This document shows, piece after piece, positions 17,748 through 26,220 of a DNA stretch of 64,000 nt. This DNA is from Roseinatronobacter monicus. GTDB lineage: Bacteria > Pseudomonadota > Alphaproteobacteria > Rhodobacterales > Rhodobacteraceae. A program made the translations under genes and the position numbers. The stretch covers positions 2,475,001 through 2,539,000 of the forward strand of contig NZ_VFPT01000001.1 in assembly GCF_006716865.1 (NCBI RefSeq), read 5' to 3'. Below the pieces are notes generated by a model. It was not told where the DNA came from and ran no database searches. It saw nothing but the letters and a program-made list of their open reading frames with translations. Position 1 is the stretch's first letter. Every line of letters begins with the position of its first letter.

Positions 17748-19247
17748 ATGAATTTTGATGTTATCGGTGGCGCCATCGGCGAAGCGCTGACACTTGCCTC
17801 TTTCATCGGCATCGGTGGGGGTGTTCTCATAGGGTATATCGTGGGAGTGATCCCCGGTCTGTCGCGCTCTGTCGCCATTGCGATCGCGATTCCGCTGACA
17901 TTCTACATGTCACCCTATATTGCGATTTCCTTTCTCATCGGGCTGTCCAAAGGCTCTGCTGCGGGCAGCGCCGTGTCGGCGATCCTGCTCAACGCGCCGG
18001 GCGAGGCCTCTTCTGCGGCGACCTGTCTTGATGGCTACCCGCTGGCCAAAAGCGGACGACCGAAAATGGCCTTGCAGATGGGGCTTCTGGCCTCGGTCAT
18101 CGGCGATATTCTGGCCACCATCTTTCTGATCTTCATCGCAATCCCGTTTGCGCGGGTGGCGCTGATGTTTGGCCCCTATGAAATGGCAGCCATTCTGGCC
18201 TTCGCGCTGGTCTTCATTGCAGGCCTGTCCGGCGGCTCGCTGTTCAGGGGTCTTGCGGCGGGCGGCCTTGGCATATTTCTGGCGACCTTCGGGCTGGACC
18301 CACAGACCGGCATGCCAAGAATGACCTTTGGCTATACCGAGATGATGGATGGCTTTCCGCTAATCGCCGTTGCCATCGGCACTCTGGCCCTGTCCGAAAT
18401 GTTCATACAGGCCGAGCGACTGCGCAACGAGCGCGATACGATGTCTGTCAAGATCGAGAACTCACCCGACGACCGGCTGACATGGAAGGATTTTCGCCCC
18501 ACCATCCGCACAATTCTGCGCGGCACGGGCATCGGTACTTTCGTAGGCGCGCTTCCCGGTCTTGGCCCGTCGGTCGGGGCATGGATGTCCTATGGCATGG
18601 CCAAGCGCGCCTCAAAAGACCCTGACAGCTTTGGCAAGGGAAACCCCGAAGGCATTGCGGCGGCTGAATCCGCCGATAACGCGGTGATCCCGGCAGCTCT
18701 GATCCCCCTATTCGGCTTAGGCATTCCCGGCAATGTCTCGGCAGCGCTTCTGATCGGGGCCTTTGCGATTCACGGGATCACCGTCGGCCCGCTTTTGCTG
18801 CGCGATGAACCCGAACTGCTGTATTCCATCTTTGCAGGCATGATTGTGGCCAGCTTGATCATGCTTGTTCTGGGCTGGTTCGGTTTGCGGGTATTTGCCT
18901 TGATCACGCGGGTTCCGCCACATGTGGTCATCCCGATTGTCATATTCTTCTGTCTGTGCGGTATCCTGTTACAGGGCTATGGGACTTTCGGGTTGGTGCT
19001 GTTGCTGGGGTTCTCGGTTCTCGGGTATCTGATGAAGAAGTTTGACTATTCCTTCGTCACGTTTCTGGTCGCCTACATCATCACGCCGCTGCTTGAACTC
19101 AATCTGCGCCAAAGCATCATCTTGGCTGGCGGGGATTGGTCCGTGTTGCTGGGTCGCCCCATCGCACTGGCCTTTCTGGTCTTCACGATCATCGCGCTCA
19201 TCATGCTGGCGCGCCGCACACTTCAGCGGCAAGGCCAGGCCGCTTGA
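17748..19247 (+). CDS. TctA-family large permease subunit
   Basis: A 499-residue integral membrane protein with about 12 helices, typical TctA length. The conserved GVIPGLSRSVAIAIAIPLTF and GALPGLGPSVGAWMSYG segments are the duplicated TctA signature (G-x-x-PGLG type). It forms the transport channel with TctB, driven by ion gradient and fed by a TctC protein. With the adjacent tctC broken, the paralog at 9776 is the only binding protein in the window that could serve it. Confidence 0.95.
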   Translation: MNFDVIGGAIGEALTLASFIGIGGGVLIGYIVGVIPGLSRSVAIAIAIPLTFYMSPYIAISFLIGLSKGSAAGSAVSAILLNAPGEASSAATCLDGYPLAKSGRPKMALQMGLLASVIGDILATIFLIFIAIPFARVALMFGPYEMAAILAFALVFIAGLSGGSLFRGLAAGGLGIFLATFGLDPQTGMPRMTFGYTEMMDGFPLIAVAIGTLALSEMFIQAERLRNERDTMSVKIENSPDDRLTWKDFRPTIRTILRGTGIGTFVGALPGLGPSVGAWMSYGMAKRASKDPDSFGKGNPEGIAAAESADNAVIPAALIPLFGLGIPGNVSAALLIGAFAIHGITVGPLLLRDEPELLYSIFAGMIVASLIMLVLGWFGLRVFALITRVPPHVVIPIVIFFCLCGILLQGYGTFGLVLLLGFSVLGYLMKKFDYSFVTFLVAYIITPLLELNLRQSIILAGGDWSVLLGRPIALAFLVFTIIALIMLARRTLQRQGQAA

Positions 19248-19252
19248 TGGTG

Positions 19253-19281
19253 ACGCCTGTGCGCCCAAAGCGCACAGGCGT
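19253..19281. terminator. bidirectional terminator hairpin between tctA and ilvD-like gene
   Basis: ACGCCTGTGCG (19253-19263) pairs perfectly with CGCACAGGCGT (19271-19281) around a 7-base loop. It separates two convergent genes. The T-tract is weak (TTCC). Confidence 0.7.
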
Positions 19282-19322
19282 TCCAATTGACAGGCAGCGC
19301 CATGCAAGAGTGGCGACGCGCT

Positions 19323-21191
19323 TCAAGTCTCGTTATGTGTTGCGGTCCGAAACTTGTTGTGCGGCGTGAAGCCGGAGGGCGTGGCTTCACGCGGATTGCG
19401 TACCCACACGGTGCGGTTTGGGTGCAGCCCCGCACCTTGGATCGCCGGGACGGCCATATGCCGCGCGCGTTGCAGCAAGCGTGTATCGGCGACAGGCAAG
19501 CTTGGGTGGAAGCCGCCGTTCTTTGCGACCTCGTTGTCCCAATTGGCCTTGCGGGCGTGCAGAATGGCCGGGTCGTTCAAAGGGGTGCAGTTGATTTCGT
19601 TGGTGTTGAGATCCACAAGGATCTCATCGCCATCCTCAACCAACGCGATCGGCCCGCCAATTGCCGCCTCAGGCCCCACATGGCCAATCACAAGACCAAT
19701 CGAGCCGCCGGAAAAGCGCGCATCTGTCATCAGGGCAATAACGATGCCGCGTTCGCGGCATAGTGTGGTGATGCGCGCAGTCGGGTCCAGCATTTCCGGC
19801 ATACCGGGTGCGCCGCTTGGCCCTTCATAGCGGACGATGATCATGTCGTTATCCTCGAACGCCTCAGGCGTCTGGTCCAACATATCCAATAGCGCCCGTT
19901 GACCGTCAAACACACGCGCCTTGCCACAGAACATGTTGTTCTCCAGCCCCCCCTCGACCCCGGCCAGCTTCAGAATGGCCGAAAACTCGGGCGACAGGTT
20001 GCCGCCAAGCATCCGCAGACCACCCGTAGGCTTATATGGGGCCTCTACCGGATAGATGACCTCTCCATCAGCGCGCTTGGCCCCAAGGCGGGCGACCTGC
20101 TCGGCCAATGTCTCTCCCGTGCAGGTCAACACATCGCCGTTCAGCAGACCCGCCTCCAGCAACTCGCGCACGATGATCTGCACGCCACCCACCTCATCAA
20201 TATCAACCATCGAATATTTGCCATAGGGGCGTGCATTGGTCAGCACGGGCACGACATGCTGCGAAAAGTGGTTGAACTCTTCAGGTGTGATGATGTCCTT
20301 CCAGAAGTCGGCAAAGCCAGCGGCCCGCGCGATTTCAGGGGCGTGCAAAAGCGCGTTGGTTGAACCGCCGATGGCCATGGCGACGATCGTTGCATTGCGC
20401 AAGGAATCGCGCCCGACGATATCGCGGGGTTTGATATCCGTCTCGATCATCTGGGCAAGCAGTGTGACCAGTTCATCGGGAAACTCTGTCAAACGGCGCG
20501 GATCATCCGACGGGGGGGCCACCATATGCAAGGGCTGCATGCCCAGCACGCCTATGAAGGTCTGCATGGTGTTATAGGTGAACATGCCGCCGCAACTGCC
20601 AAAGCCCGGGCAGGCATGACAGGCGATGTGGTGGCGGTATTCTGCATCGGGATGGCCTGCGACCTGAAAGGCGCTGACGATATCCAACTTTTCGCCGGTA
20701 TTGGGATCGGTGCCGGGGCGGATCGGACCATCCGACATGATGATGGACGGCAGGTTGTGCTCCAGCATGGCCGCAAGTGTGCCGACGGGCGGTTTGTCAC
20801 AAGCGACCACAGCAATCGTACCCGCGAGGCCGGTTGCACTGAAATGTTCGCACAAGGCATCTTGCGTCACCTCGCGCCCGATCAGCGAGTAGCGCATTTC
20901 AGGCGTGCCATTGCGCATACCGTCCGAGGTTGCAATTGTGAACTCCGGCTGAACAAGCCGAAACCTGAATTGATCAGGTCCGGTGCCAATGCGGGATTTG
21001 AAAGCTTGGTGGATCGCCTCAACCTTGGCCGCAACGCCCAGATAGCATTGGCTATCGCCTTTGGTGCCGACGACGCCCACTGATGGCTCGTGAATAAGAG
21101 CCGGATCGGTGCCGATTTCGAGGGCAAGCCCGATAGTTTGGGTGGAACGGCCAGGATGACGGTCGATCAGAACTGCGTTTGAGTTGGTCAA
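19323..21191 (-). CDS. IlvD/Edd-family dehydratase
   Basis: A 622-residue iron-sulfur dehydratase of the IlvD/Edd family. Three cysteines at the family cluster positions are C49 (GDSQCY), C131 (VACDKPPVG) and C200 (GFGSCGGMFTYNTM); the last replaces the usual GACGGMYTANTM of dihydroxy-acid dehydratase. The late Ser-containing DARFSGGSIGLVIGHVGPEA motif is present. The family includes dihydroxy-acid dehydratase, phosphogluconate dehydratase and several sugar-acid dehydratases. Its place beside a TTT transporter and hydantoinase favours a catabolic sugar-acid or hydroxy-acid dehydratase over branched-chain synthesis, but this is inference. Confidence 0.9.
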   Translation of the reverse strand: MTNSNAVLIDRHPGRSTQTIGLALEIGTDPALIHEPSVGVVGTKGDSQCYLGVAAKVEAIHQAFKSRIGTGPDQFRFRLVQPEFTIATSDGMRNGTPEMRYSLIGREVTQDALCEHFSATGLAGTIAVVACDKPPVGTLAAMLEHNLPSIIMSDGPIRPGTDPNTGEKLDIVSAFQVAGHPDAEYRHHIACHACPGFGSCGGMFTYNTMQTFIGVLGMQPLHMVAPPSDDPRRLTEFPDELVTLLAQMIETDIKPRDIVGRDSLRNATIVAMAIGGSTNALLHAPEIARAAGFADFWKDIITPEEFNHFSQHVVPVLTNARPYGKYSMVDIDEVGGVQIIVRELLEAGLLNGDVLTCTGETLAEQVARLGAKRADGEVIYPVEAPYKPTGGLRMLGGNLSPEFSAILKLAGVEGGLENNMFCGKARVFDGQRALLDMLDQTPEAFEDNDMIIVRYEGPSGAPGMPEMLDPTARITTLCRERGIVIALMTDARFSGGSIGLVIGHVGPEAAIGGPIALVEDGDEILVDLNTNEINCTPLNDPAILHARKANWDNEVAKNGGFHPSLPVADTRLLQRARHMAVPAIQGAGLHPNRTVWVRNPREATPSGFTPHNKFRTATHNET

Positions 21192-22139
21192 TGTGGTCTC
21201 TTTCCAATTGCATTGCCAAAGGGCTGAGCCGAAGGCAGGAAGTTATGTGTCTTGCAGGAATGTAAACACAACGAATGAAAAGATCGAGTGCCAGTGCTGT
21301 CTGCCATTGCGCGGGCCGTATAAAAGGCATCGTCGAACGCGGTGACCCTTGCGTGAATGGCGGCGCCAATATCCTGAATACGCCCTCGCAGGGGGGCGAA
21401 CATGCTGATGAGCGGCGCTGGCGCACCGCAAAATGCCATCGACCGACGGGCTAGTGTCATGTGAAGGCGCGGTTTCAGGCGCAACCAGTTTTTGCTGGTG
21501 TGGCCATAGGGCGAAGAGCCGATGCACAGCCTCAATCCGCCACCCGTCGGCAGCTGCGGCTAGGGTGCACTCGATCTAATTCTTGCTATTGCGGCGCATA
21601 GGTCATAACGCTCTGTTCTCTGGCGCAACATCATTGCGTGCGTCAAGATGCTCTACGCCGCGCATTGATAGCTTCACTTATCTGATATGACCCCCGGATT
21701 TTTGGCAACAGGCGGCACAGCCCTACCCGACCATCCGGCCGACAACCCTTTCAGATGAGGACTTTTGTTCGACAAGACGACACGGTTACTTGGATGCTGA
21801 AACCAGCTGCCTCGAAGGCTCGGTCCGCAGGTATCCCACTGCCATGGTGCAGAGAAAACCATTGATGACTACGACAGGTATAACGCTGCGGGCAAATCTG
21901 ACGTGGTTCGGGCGCGAGCAAAGCAAGTTCCACGCGTTTGATGACGGTGTGTTCATATTCATGCCTTCGGCGGCACGCGTCTTAGACCAGCTCATACCCA
22001 TGCTTTGGGTCTTTGCTGCAAGCCAAGTGTTCTGCGGCCGATGCAGATCATGACATCGGGGTCAGACCATCGCCGAAAACCGGACCGTCCGCTTGAAAAA
22101 TAGCCGCCCTCGAAACCGCTCGCATAGGAGTCATTTATC
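21192..22139. other. 948-bp region without a recognisable gene
   Basis: Short frames exist on both strands, for example minus 21188-21535 and plus 21790-22053, but none has a good ribosome binding site, a recognised domain or operon context. The minus frame contains protein-like segments (APLRGRIQDIGAAIHARVTAFDD) and could be a gene relic. The plus frame ends in a hydrophobic stretch (QLIPMLWVFAASQVF). With the decayed gene next door, I read this as a degraded stretch. Confidence 0.5.
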
Positions 22140-22975
22140 ATGAGCTACGAAAAACACCGCGCCCCTGTCGCTGTCATTCTGGCTGCTGGCATTGGCTCGC
22201 GCCTCAGCCCGCTGACCGACACATGTGCCCAAAGTTTGCTGCTTGTTGGCGGGTCCGCCATTCTGGAACCCATAATCCGCAATTGCCTGAGTTGCGGGAT
22301 GTCGCAATTCGTGATTGTGCTGGGGCACAGGGCAGATGACATCAGGCAGTTTGTTGACAAAGCGTTTCGTGGTATCCGGGTCACCTATGTGATCAACGAT
22401 CGCTACCGCCAGACGAATACAGGCTATTGCCTGATGCTGGCATCTGCTGCGATTGGCACAGCCGAATTCGTGAAATTCGATGCAGATGTTGTGTTTGACG
22501 TCAAAGTATTGCGCCAGCTTCTGGACAGCGACAGTTTGAACGCCTTGTGTATCGACCAGAACATTGCGCAAGACGCAGAAGAGGTAAGGTCATCGCCAAC
22601 GACCAGGTGCAGGTGTTAGAGATTGGCAGGGCTGTCGATGCAAAGCTGGCTTTGGGCAAGTCCATCGGGATCGAGAAGATCAGCGCCAAGACGAGCGCGT
22701 TGCTATTTGCAGAACTTGCGCAAATGATGACGCATCATGGCCACCTACAAGAGGAATCTTAGACGGCCTATGCGCGCTTGATCGACACAGGAACAGAGTT
22801 TCGTGGGCTGGACATCGCGGGTTTGAACTGGACCGAGATTGATACAGCCGAAGACTTCGCCGCGGCGAATGCGATGTTTGGCAGCGCGATTACAACCGTA
22901 TCGCGCAACCAGCAAAAGTCGCTGGACGAAGCCGCGGAAAAAGCGGCGATGCCAACGCGCGCCGGACAAGTTTGA
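22140..22975 (+). pseudogene. decayed LicC-like nucleotidyltransferase
   Basis: The first frame (22140-22619) begins with the nucleotidyltransferase signature VILAAGIGSRLSPLTD (about residues 12-27) and KFDADVVFD, typical of phosphocholine cytidylyltransferase/sugar-nucleotide transferases. Near 22585-22595 the homology moves to a second frame (KVIANDQVQVLEIG, SIGIEKIS). That frame meets a TAG at 22760-22762 and then continues sensibly (AYARLIDTGTEFRGLDIAGLNWTEIDTAEDF) to 22975. One frameshift plus one nonsense codon therefore break an ancestral protein of about 275 residues. AGGAG precedes the ATG by about nine bases. Confidence 0.8.
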
Positions 22976-23067
22976 AACACCCTGCCGGAGGCCCGGCACC
23001 GGTAAGTATGCGCAACGCTATCTGTGTCATTCCGGCACAGGAACGCTGCATTTGAGAGGAATATTCT

Positions 23068-23205
23068 ATGGCCAAAGGCAACAACAGCATGCGCGGCAAC
23101 AAAGAATTTAAAAAACCTAAGAAAGACAAATCGAAGGTACCTGCGACCGCCGATTCGCTTGCAGGAAAGCCCGCGCTGACCATCGGCGACAAGAAAGTAA
23201 AATAA
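23068..23205 (+). CDS. 45-residue lysine-rich hypothetical protein
   Basis: A short frame with AGAGGA seven bases before the ATG. The product is very basic in its first half (NKEFKKPKKDKSK), ends with KPALTIGDKKVK and has no hydrophobic segment, so it should be a soluble, possibly nucleic-acid-binding protein. Codon use looks coding. No function is known to me. Confidence 0.6.
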   Translation: MAKGNNSMRGNKEFKKPKKDKSKVPATADSLAGKPALTIGDKKVK

Positions 23206-23318
23206 CCACGGCGTATCAGATGTCGTCCCCTCAGGCCGCAACGTTCACTTGAGCGACCAATGGCGGGCGGCCTGATCCCGTGTTTGAACCGACCTATTTC
23301 TCAGCCTTGGAGGCGGCA

Positions 23319-23600
23319 ATGACCGAAGAAAACGAGACCGGCGAAAAAATGCATTATGTCTGTCAGACCTACGTTGCCAAAAAAGCGGCGCGCGGAGGGC
23401 GTGGCGGACTTCAGATCGGCAAACAGCTTCAATATTCCACAGCGTCCGAAGCACAAATCCGCGCCGAACGGGAATTCCTTGCTGAGAATTGCATTGGTGC
23501 AGATGCTTACGTTGTGACCGAAGATCTCACGTCCGGCGAAGTCGGCAGCCCCACTTTTCTTGTAGGGCTTGGGACTGTACCCGATGATGAGGGCGTTTGA
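23319..23600 (+). CDS. conserved-looking hypothetical protein, 93 residues
   Basis: The frame starts at the ATG at 23319, with GGAGG about five bases upstream; an alternative start at 23280 adds 13 residues without such a site. The sequence (MHYVCQTYVAKKAARGGRGGLQIGKQLQY, then AEREFLAENCIGADAYVVTED) is a soluble alpha/beta-like small protein with no signal peptide. It lies on the same strand as the 45-residue gene before it and rsuA after it. No function is assigned. Confidence 0.6.
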   Translation: MTEENETGEKMHYVCQTYVAKKAARGGRGGLQIGKQLQYSTASEAQIRAEREFLAENCIGADAYVVTEDLTSGEVGSPTFLVGLGTVPDDEGV

Positions 23601-23671
23601 CGAAAGCAAAGCGCTTCGGCTAGCATTGAAGCAACCCCGACACCGCGCGCAATTTTGATAGGAGTACAGAA

Positions 23672-23725
23672 ATGTCCGGTTTCTCGTGGGCGCGCCCTCC
23701 GGGCCAATTCAGGAACCAAAGGTAA
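23672..23725 (+). CDS. 17-codon leader frame overlapping the rsuA-type gene
   Basis: ATG at 23672 has AGGAG seven bases upstream, the best ribosome site in this stretch. It encodes MSGFSWARPPGQFRNQR and ends in TAA at 23723-23725, whose last A is the first base of the pseudouridine synthase ATG (TAATG). The arrangement suggests translational coupling. Whether the peptide itself matters is unknown. Confidence 0.4.
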   Translation: MSGFSWARPPGQFRNQR

Positions 23726-24459
23726 TGGCCAAAATTCGAACCTCTCGCATCGACAAGCTTCTGTCCTCGATGGGATATGGCTCTCGCAGCGAGATTGCGC
23801 GAATGGCCAAGACCGGCGCAATTACGCTCGACGCAACCAAACTCCTCGATGCCACCAAACATATACCGATTGACCCGGATTTGCCGACCCGCATGAAGAT
23901 CAACGGCGAGGCACTTGATCCCATCTCAGGCATGGTCATCCTTATGAACAAGCCTTTGGGTACGACCTGTTCGCACAAGGAAACCGGTGCACTTGTCTAT
24001 GATCTCCTGCCCAAGCGTTGGAACCGGCGCAATCCGGCGATCTCGACCATTGGCCGGTTGGACAAGCAAACGTCCGGTCTTTTGTTGCTGACCGATGATG
24101 GCGACCTGCTGCACCGCGTCATCAGCCCCAAGCGCCACGTCAAAAAGACCTACCGCGCCAAACTGGCCCGCCCGCTCGATGGCACTGAAGGCGATCTGTT
24201 TGCTTCGGGTCACTTGATTCTGGATGGCGAGGAGAAGCCGCTGGCGCCTGCAGAACTGGACGTGATCTCGGAAACAAAAGCCCTGCTGCGAGTCACTGAG
24301 GGCCGATACCATCAGGTGCGCCGGATGTTTGCAGCCACCGGAAACCACGTCAAGGAACTGCACCGCGAACGTCTGGGCGGCTTGTCCCTGCCTGATGGAA
24401 TGGCTCCTGGTCAGTGGACGCTGCTGAGTACAGAAGAGATCGCAATGATCTTCCAGTAA
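23725..24459 (+). CDS. rsuA: RsuA-type 16S rRNA pseudouridine synthase
   Basis: A 244-residue pseudouridine synthase of the RsuA/RluB/E/F group. An N-terminal S4 RNA-binding domain (about 5-60, SRIDKLLSSMGYGSRSEI) is followed by the catalytic domain with D113 in IGRLDKQTSGLLLLT, the strictly conserved aspartate. The C-terminal EGRYHQVRRMFAATGNHV motif is typical of RsuA, which modifies U516 of 16S rRNA. The start at 23725 is chosen for homology and for the TAATG overlap with the leader frame; its own AAGG is close. The precise target (RsuA versus RluE/F) is inferred. Confidence 0.85.
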   Translation: MAKIRTSRIDKLLSSMGYGSRSEIARMAKTGAITLDATKLLDATKHIPIDPDLPTRMKINGEALDPISGMVILMNKPLGTTCSHKETGALVYDLLPKRWNRRNPAISTIGRLDKQTSGLLLLTDDGDLLHRVISPKRHVKKTYRAKLARPLDGTEGDLFASGHLILDGEEKPLAPAELDVISETKALLRVTEGRYHQVRRMFAATGNHVKELHRERLGGLSLPDGMAPGQWTLLSTEEIAMIFQ

Positions 24460-24815
24460 CTCGAAGGCGGCGTGGTCCGCGCCTTTCCACGCACATCAGA
24501 GTACACATGGTGCCGCCGCGTGGGGGGATCTACCGGATTAATTCAGCAGACTGTCCCATCATGCCTGAACTGGCGTCAAAAGGCAGGCGCTACCCGCGTT
24601 GTAGAAGCAGATGAACCGAATGGAAAATGCCAAGCAACCTTACCCACAAAGACACCAAGATGGTGACAGCCTATTTCCACAATGAAAAACGCGGAAAACG
24701 TGCGGATCGCGGAATTGGCTGACACTCGCAGAGCAAGGGGTGAGCCAATATGACAAACCTTTCCGAAAGGTTTGTCAACATGTATATTGTGACGCTACGA
24801 GTACTTACAATAAAG
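24460..24815. other. 356-bp gap between rsuA-type gene and tRNA-Glu
   Basis: No gene is supported. The notable content is the perfect palindrome at 24751-24777, annotated separately. A 40-codon plus-strand frame from 24750 would read through the palindrome and the tRNA gene and is taken as spurious. Confidence 0.5.
24751..24777. repeat. 27-bp perfect palindrome downstream of tRNA-Glu
   Basis: TGACAAACCTTTC (24751-24763) and GAAAGGTTTGTCA (24765-24777) are perfect 13-bp arms around a single C. It lies 39 bp beyond the 3' end of the minus-strand tRNA-Glu. It may be a terminator hairpin, although no T-run follows, or a protein-binding or recombination site. Confidence 0.7.
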
Positions 24816-24890
24816 TGGCAGCCCGTAGGGGAATCGAACCCCTCTTTCCAGGTTGAAAACCTGGCGTCCTAACCGATAGACGAACGGGCC
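24816..24890 (-). tRNA. tRNA-Glu (anticodon TTC)
   Basis: Read on the minus strand, the 75-nt gene starts GGCCCGT and ends ACGGGCTGCCA, with the CCA encoded. The acceptor stem has seven pairs, one of them G-U. The anticodon arm is CCAGG-TTTTCAA-CCTGG with anticodon TTC, and the T arm is AGGGG-TTCGATT-CCCCT. All expected arms are present. Confidence 0.96.
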
Positions 24891-25060
24891 AGCTGTCACT
24901 TGAAGGCTACTTATTTAAAGGCTTGATGCAGCGCAAGAGGGTTTGAGCGCTTTTTTTCGATCCTTGCTATGTTAATCGACCTAGTGCCTCGCTTCGGGGT
25001 ATTTGACAGCTTTGATTTTTTCTGAATCTCTGTGGAGCGTAGCAGCTTTCTGGGGGTGAG

Positions 25061-25552
25061 ATGATGACAAGAGGGTGCAAGCCGAAGTATGTAGTTCGAC
25101 TGACGACAGAGGAGCGTGAACACCTTGAAGGGATGATCAGAACGGGTCGGCAAGCCGCCTACAGACTGCTGAAGGCGCGGATTTTGCTGAAGGCGGATGT
25201 GTCCTCTGATGGCCCGGGATGGGAAGATGCGCGCATTGCCGAGGCATTAGAGACCAGTCTCTCGACTGTTTTCCGCACCCGGCGCCAACTTGTGGAGGAA
25301 GGGCTTGAGGCGACTTTAGCGCGCAAAGTTCCAGCGTCGCTTTCACAACCTCGGATCTTCGATGGGCAAGCCGAGGCCAAGCTGATCGCGCTTGCCTGTT
25401 CCGAACCACCCGAAGGATATACGCACTGGACACTCAGGTTGTTGGAAAAGCGGGTTGTCGAACTGGGCATTGTTGAGCAGGCCAGTGATACCACAATCCA
25501 ACGCACGCTTAAAAAAACGCGCTCAAACCGCACCGGAACCGGTACTGGGTAA
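25061..25552 (+). CDS. IS630 transposase, N-terminal frame
   Basis: A 163-codon frame encoding the N-terminal DNA-binding part: an RxTxEERE-type start (VVRLTTEEREHLEGMIRTG) and helix-turn-helix segments (ARIAEALETSLSTVFRTRRQLVEEGLEATL). After a run of seven A at 25511-25517 the frame goes out of register and stops at 25552, while homology continues in the -1 frame. This layout is common in IS630 elements, which make the full transposase by frameshifting at an A-run. Confidence 0.85.
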   Translation: MMTRGCKPKYVVRLTTEEREHLEGMIRTGRQAAYRLLKARILLKADVSSDGPGWEDARIAEALETSLSTVFRTRRQLVEEGLEATLARKVPASLSQPRIFDGQAEAKLIALACSEPPEGYTHWTLRLLEKRVVELGIVEQASDTTIQRTLKKTRSNRTGTGTG

Positions 25553-26211
25553 TCCCACCCAAAGCCAACGCTGGTTTCGTGGCGGCCATGGAGAATGTGC
25601 TGGACGTCTACACCCGTCCACACGATCAAAACCGTCCGCTGGTTTGTCTGGACGAGACCAGCAAACAATTGACCCGTGAGACCCGCACACCCATTCCCAT
25701 GCAGCCAGGGCGCGAGGCGCGCCATGACTACGAATATGAACGCGCAGGTGTCGCCAGCCTGTTCATGTTATTCGCTCCTCTGGAGGGCTGGCGCCACGTC
25801 GAGATACGCGATCGACGCACTGCCATCGATTATGCCCATATCCTGCGCGATCTGGCTGATCTCCACTTTCCCTATGCCGAAAAGATCGATCTCGTGCAGG
25901 ATAATCTGAACACCCACAACCCTGCATCGCTGTACGAGGCTTTCCCGCCTGCCCAAGCGCGCCGCATCGCACAACGGTTCGAATGGCACTACACGCCAAA
26001 ACATGGGTCTTGGCTCAACATCGCTGAATGTGAACTCAGCGTCCTCGCTCGCCAATGTCTGGCCCGGCGCATCCCGGACAAAACTATGCTGAAGGCCGAA
26101 GTCGATGCATGGACAACAAATCGCAACTCCCAACGCGCCAAAACCAACTGGCAGTTCACAACTCAAGACGCGCGCACAAAGCTTATCCGGCTTTATCCGC
26201 AAATCGAGTGA
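25513..26211 (+). CDS. IS630 transposase, C-terminal DDE frame
   Basis: This frame joins the N-terminal frame by -1 slippage at the A7 run and continues to 26211. Numbered from the GTG at 25579, the catalytic residues are D25 (VCLDETSK), D108 (LVQDNLNTHN) and E150/E152 (NIAECELSVL). The whole catalytic domain appears intact. An independent start (GTG 25579 or ATG 25588) is possible, but a fused product of about 380 residues is the expected active form. Confidence 0.85.
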   Translation, partial: KNALKPHRNRYWVIPPKANAGFVAAMENVLDVYTRPHDQNRPLVCLDETSKQLTRETRTPIPMQPGREARHDYEYERAGVASLFMLFAPLEGWRHVEIRDRRTAIDYAHILRDLADLHFPYAEKIDLVQDNLNTHNPASLYEAFPPAQARRIAQRFEWHYTPKHGSWLNIAECELSVLARQCLARRIPDKTMLKAEVDAWTTNRNSQRAKTNWQFTTQDARTKLIRLYPQIE

Positions 26212-26220
26212 ATCGCAGGA

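Noticed and set aside
21188..21535. 115-codon minus frame upstream of the IlvD-like gene
   Set aside because: It reads partly like protein but has no ribosome site or family match, and it lies in a decayed stretch.
24750..24872. 40-codon plus frame reading through the palindrome and tRNA-Glu
   Set aside because: It overlaps a certain tRNA gene and has no homology.
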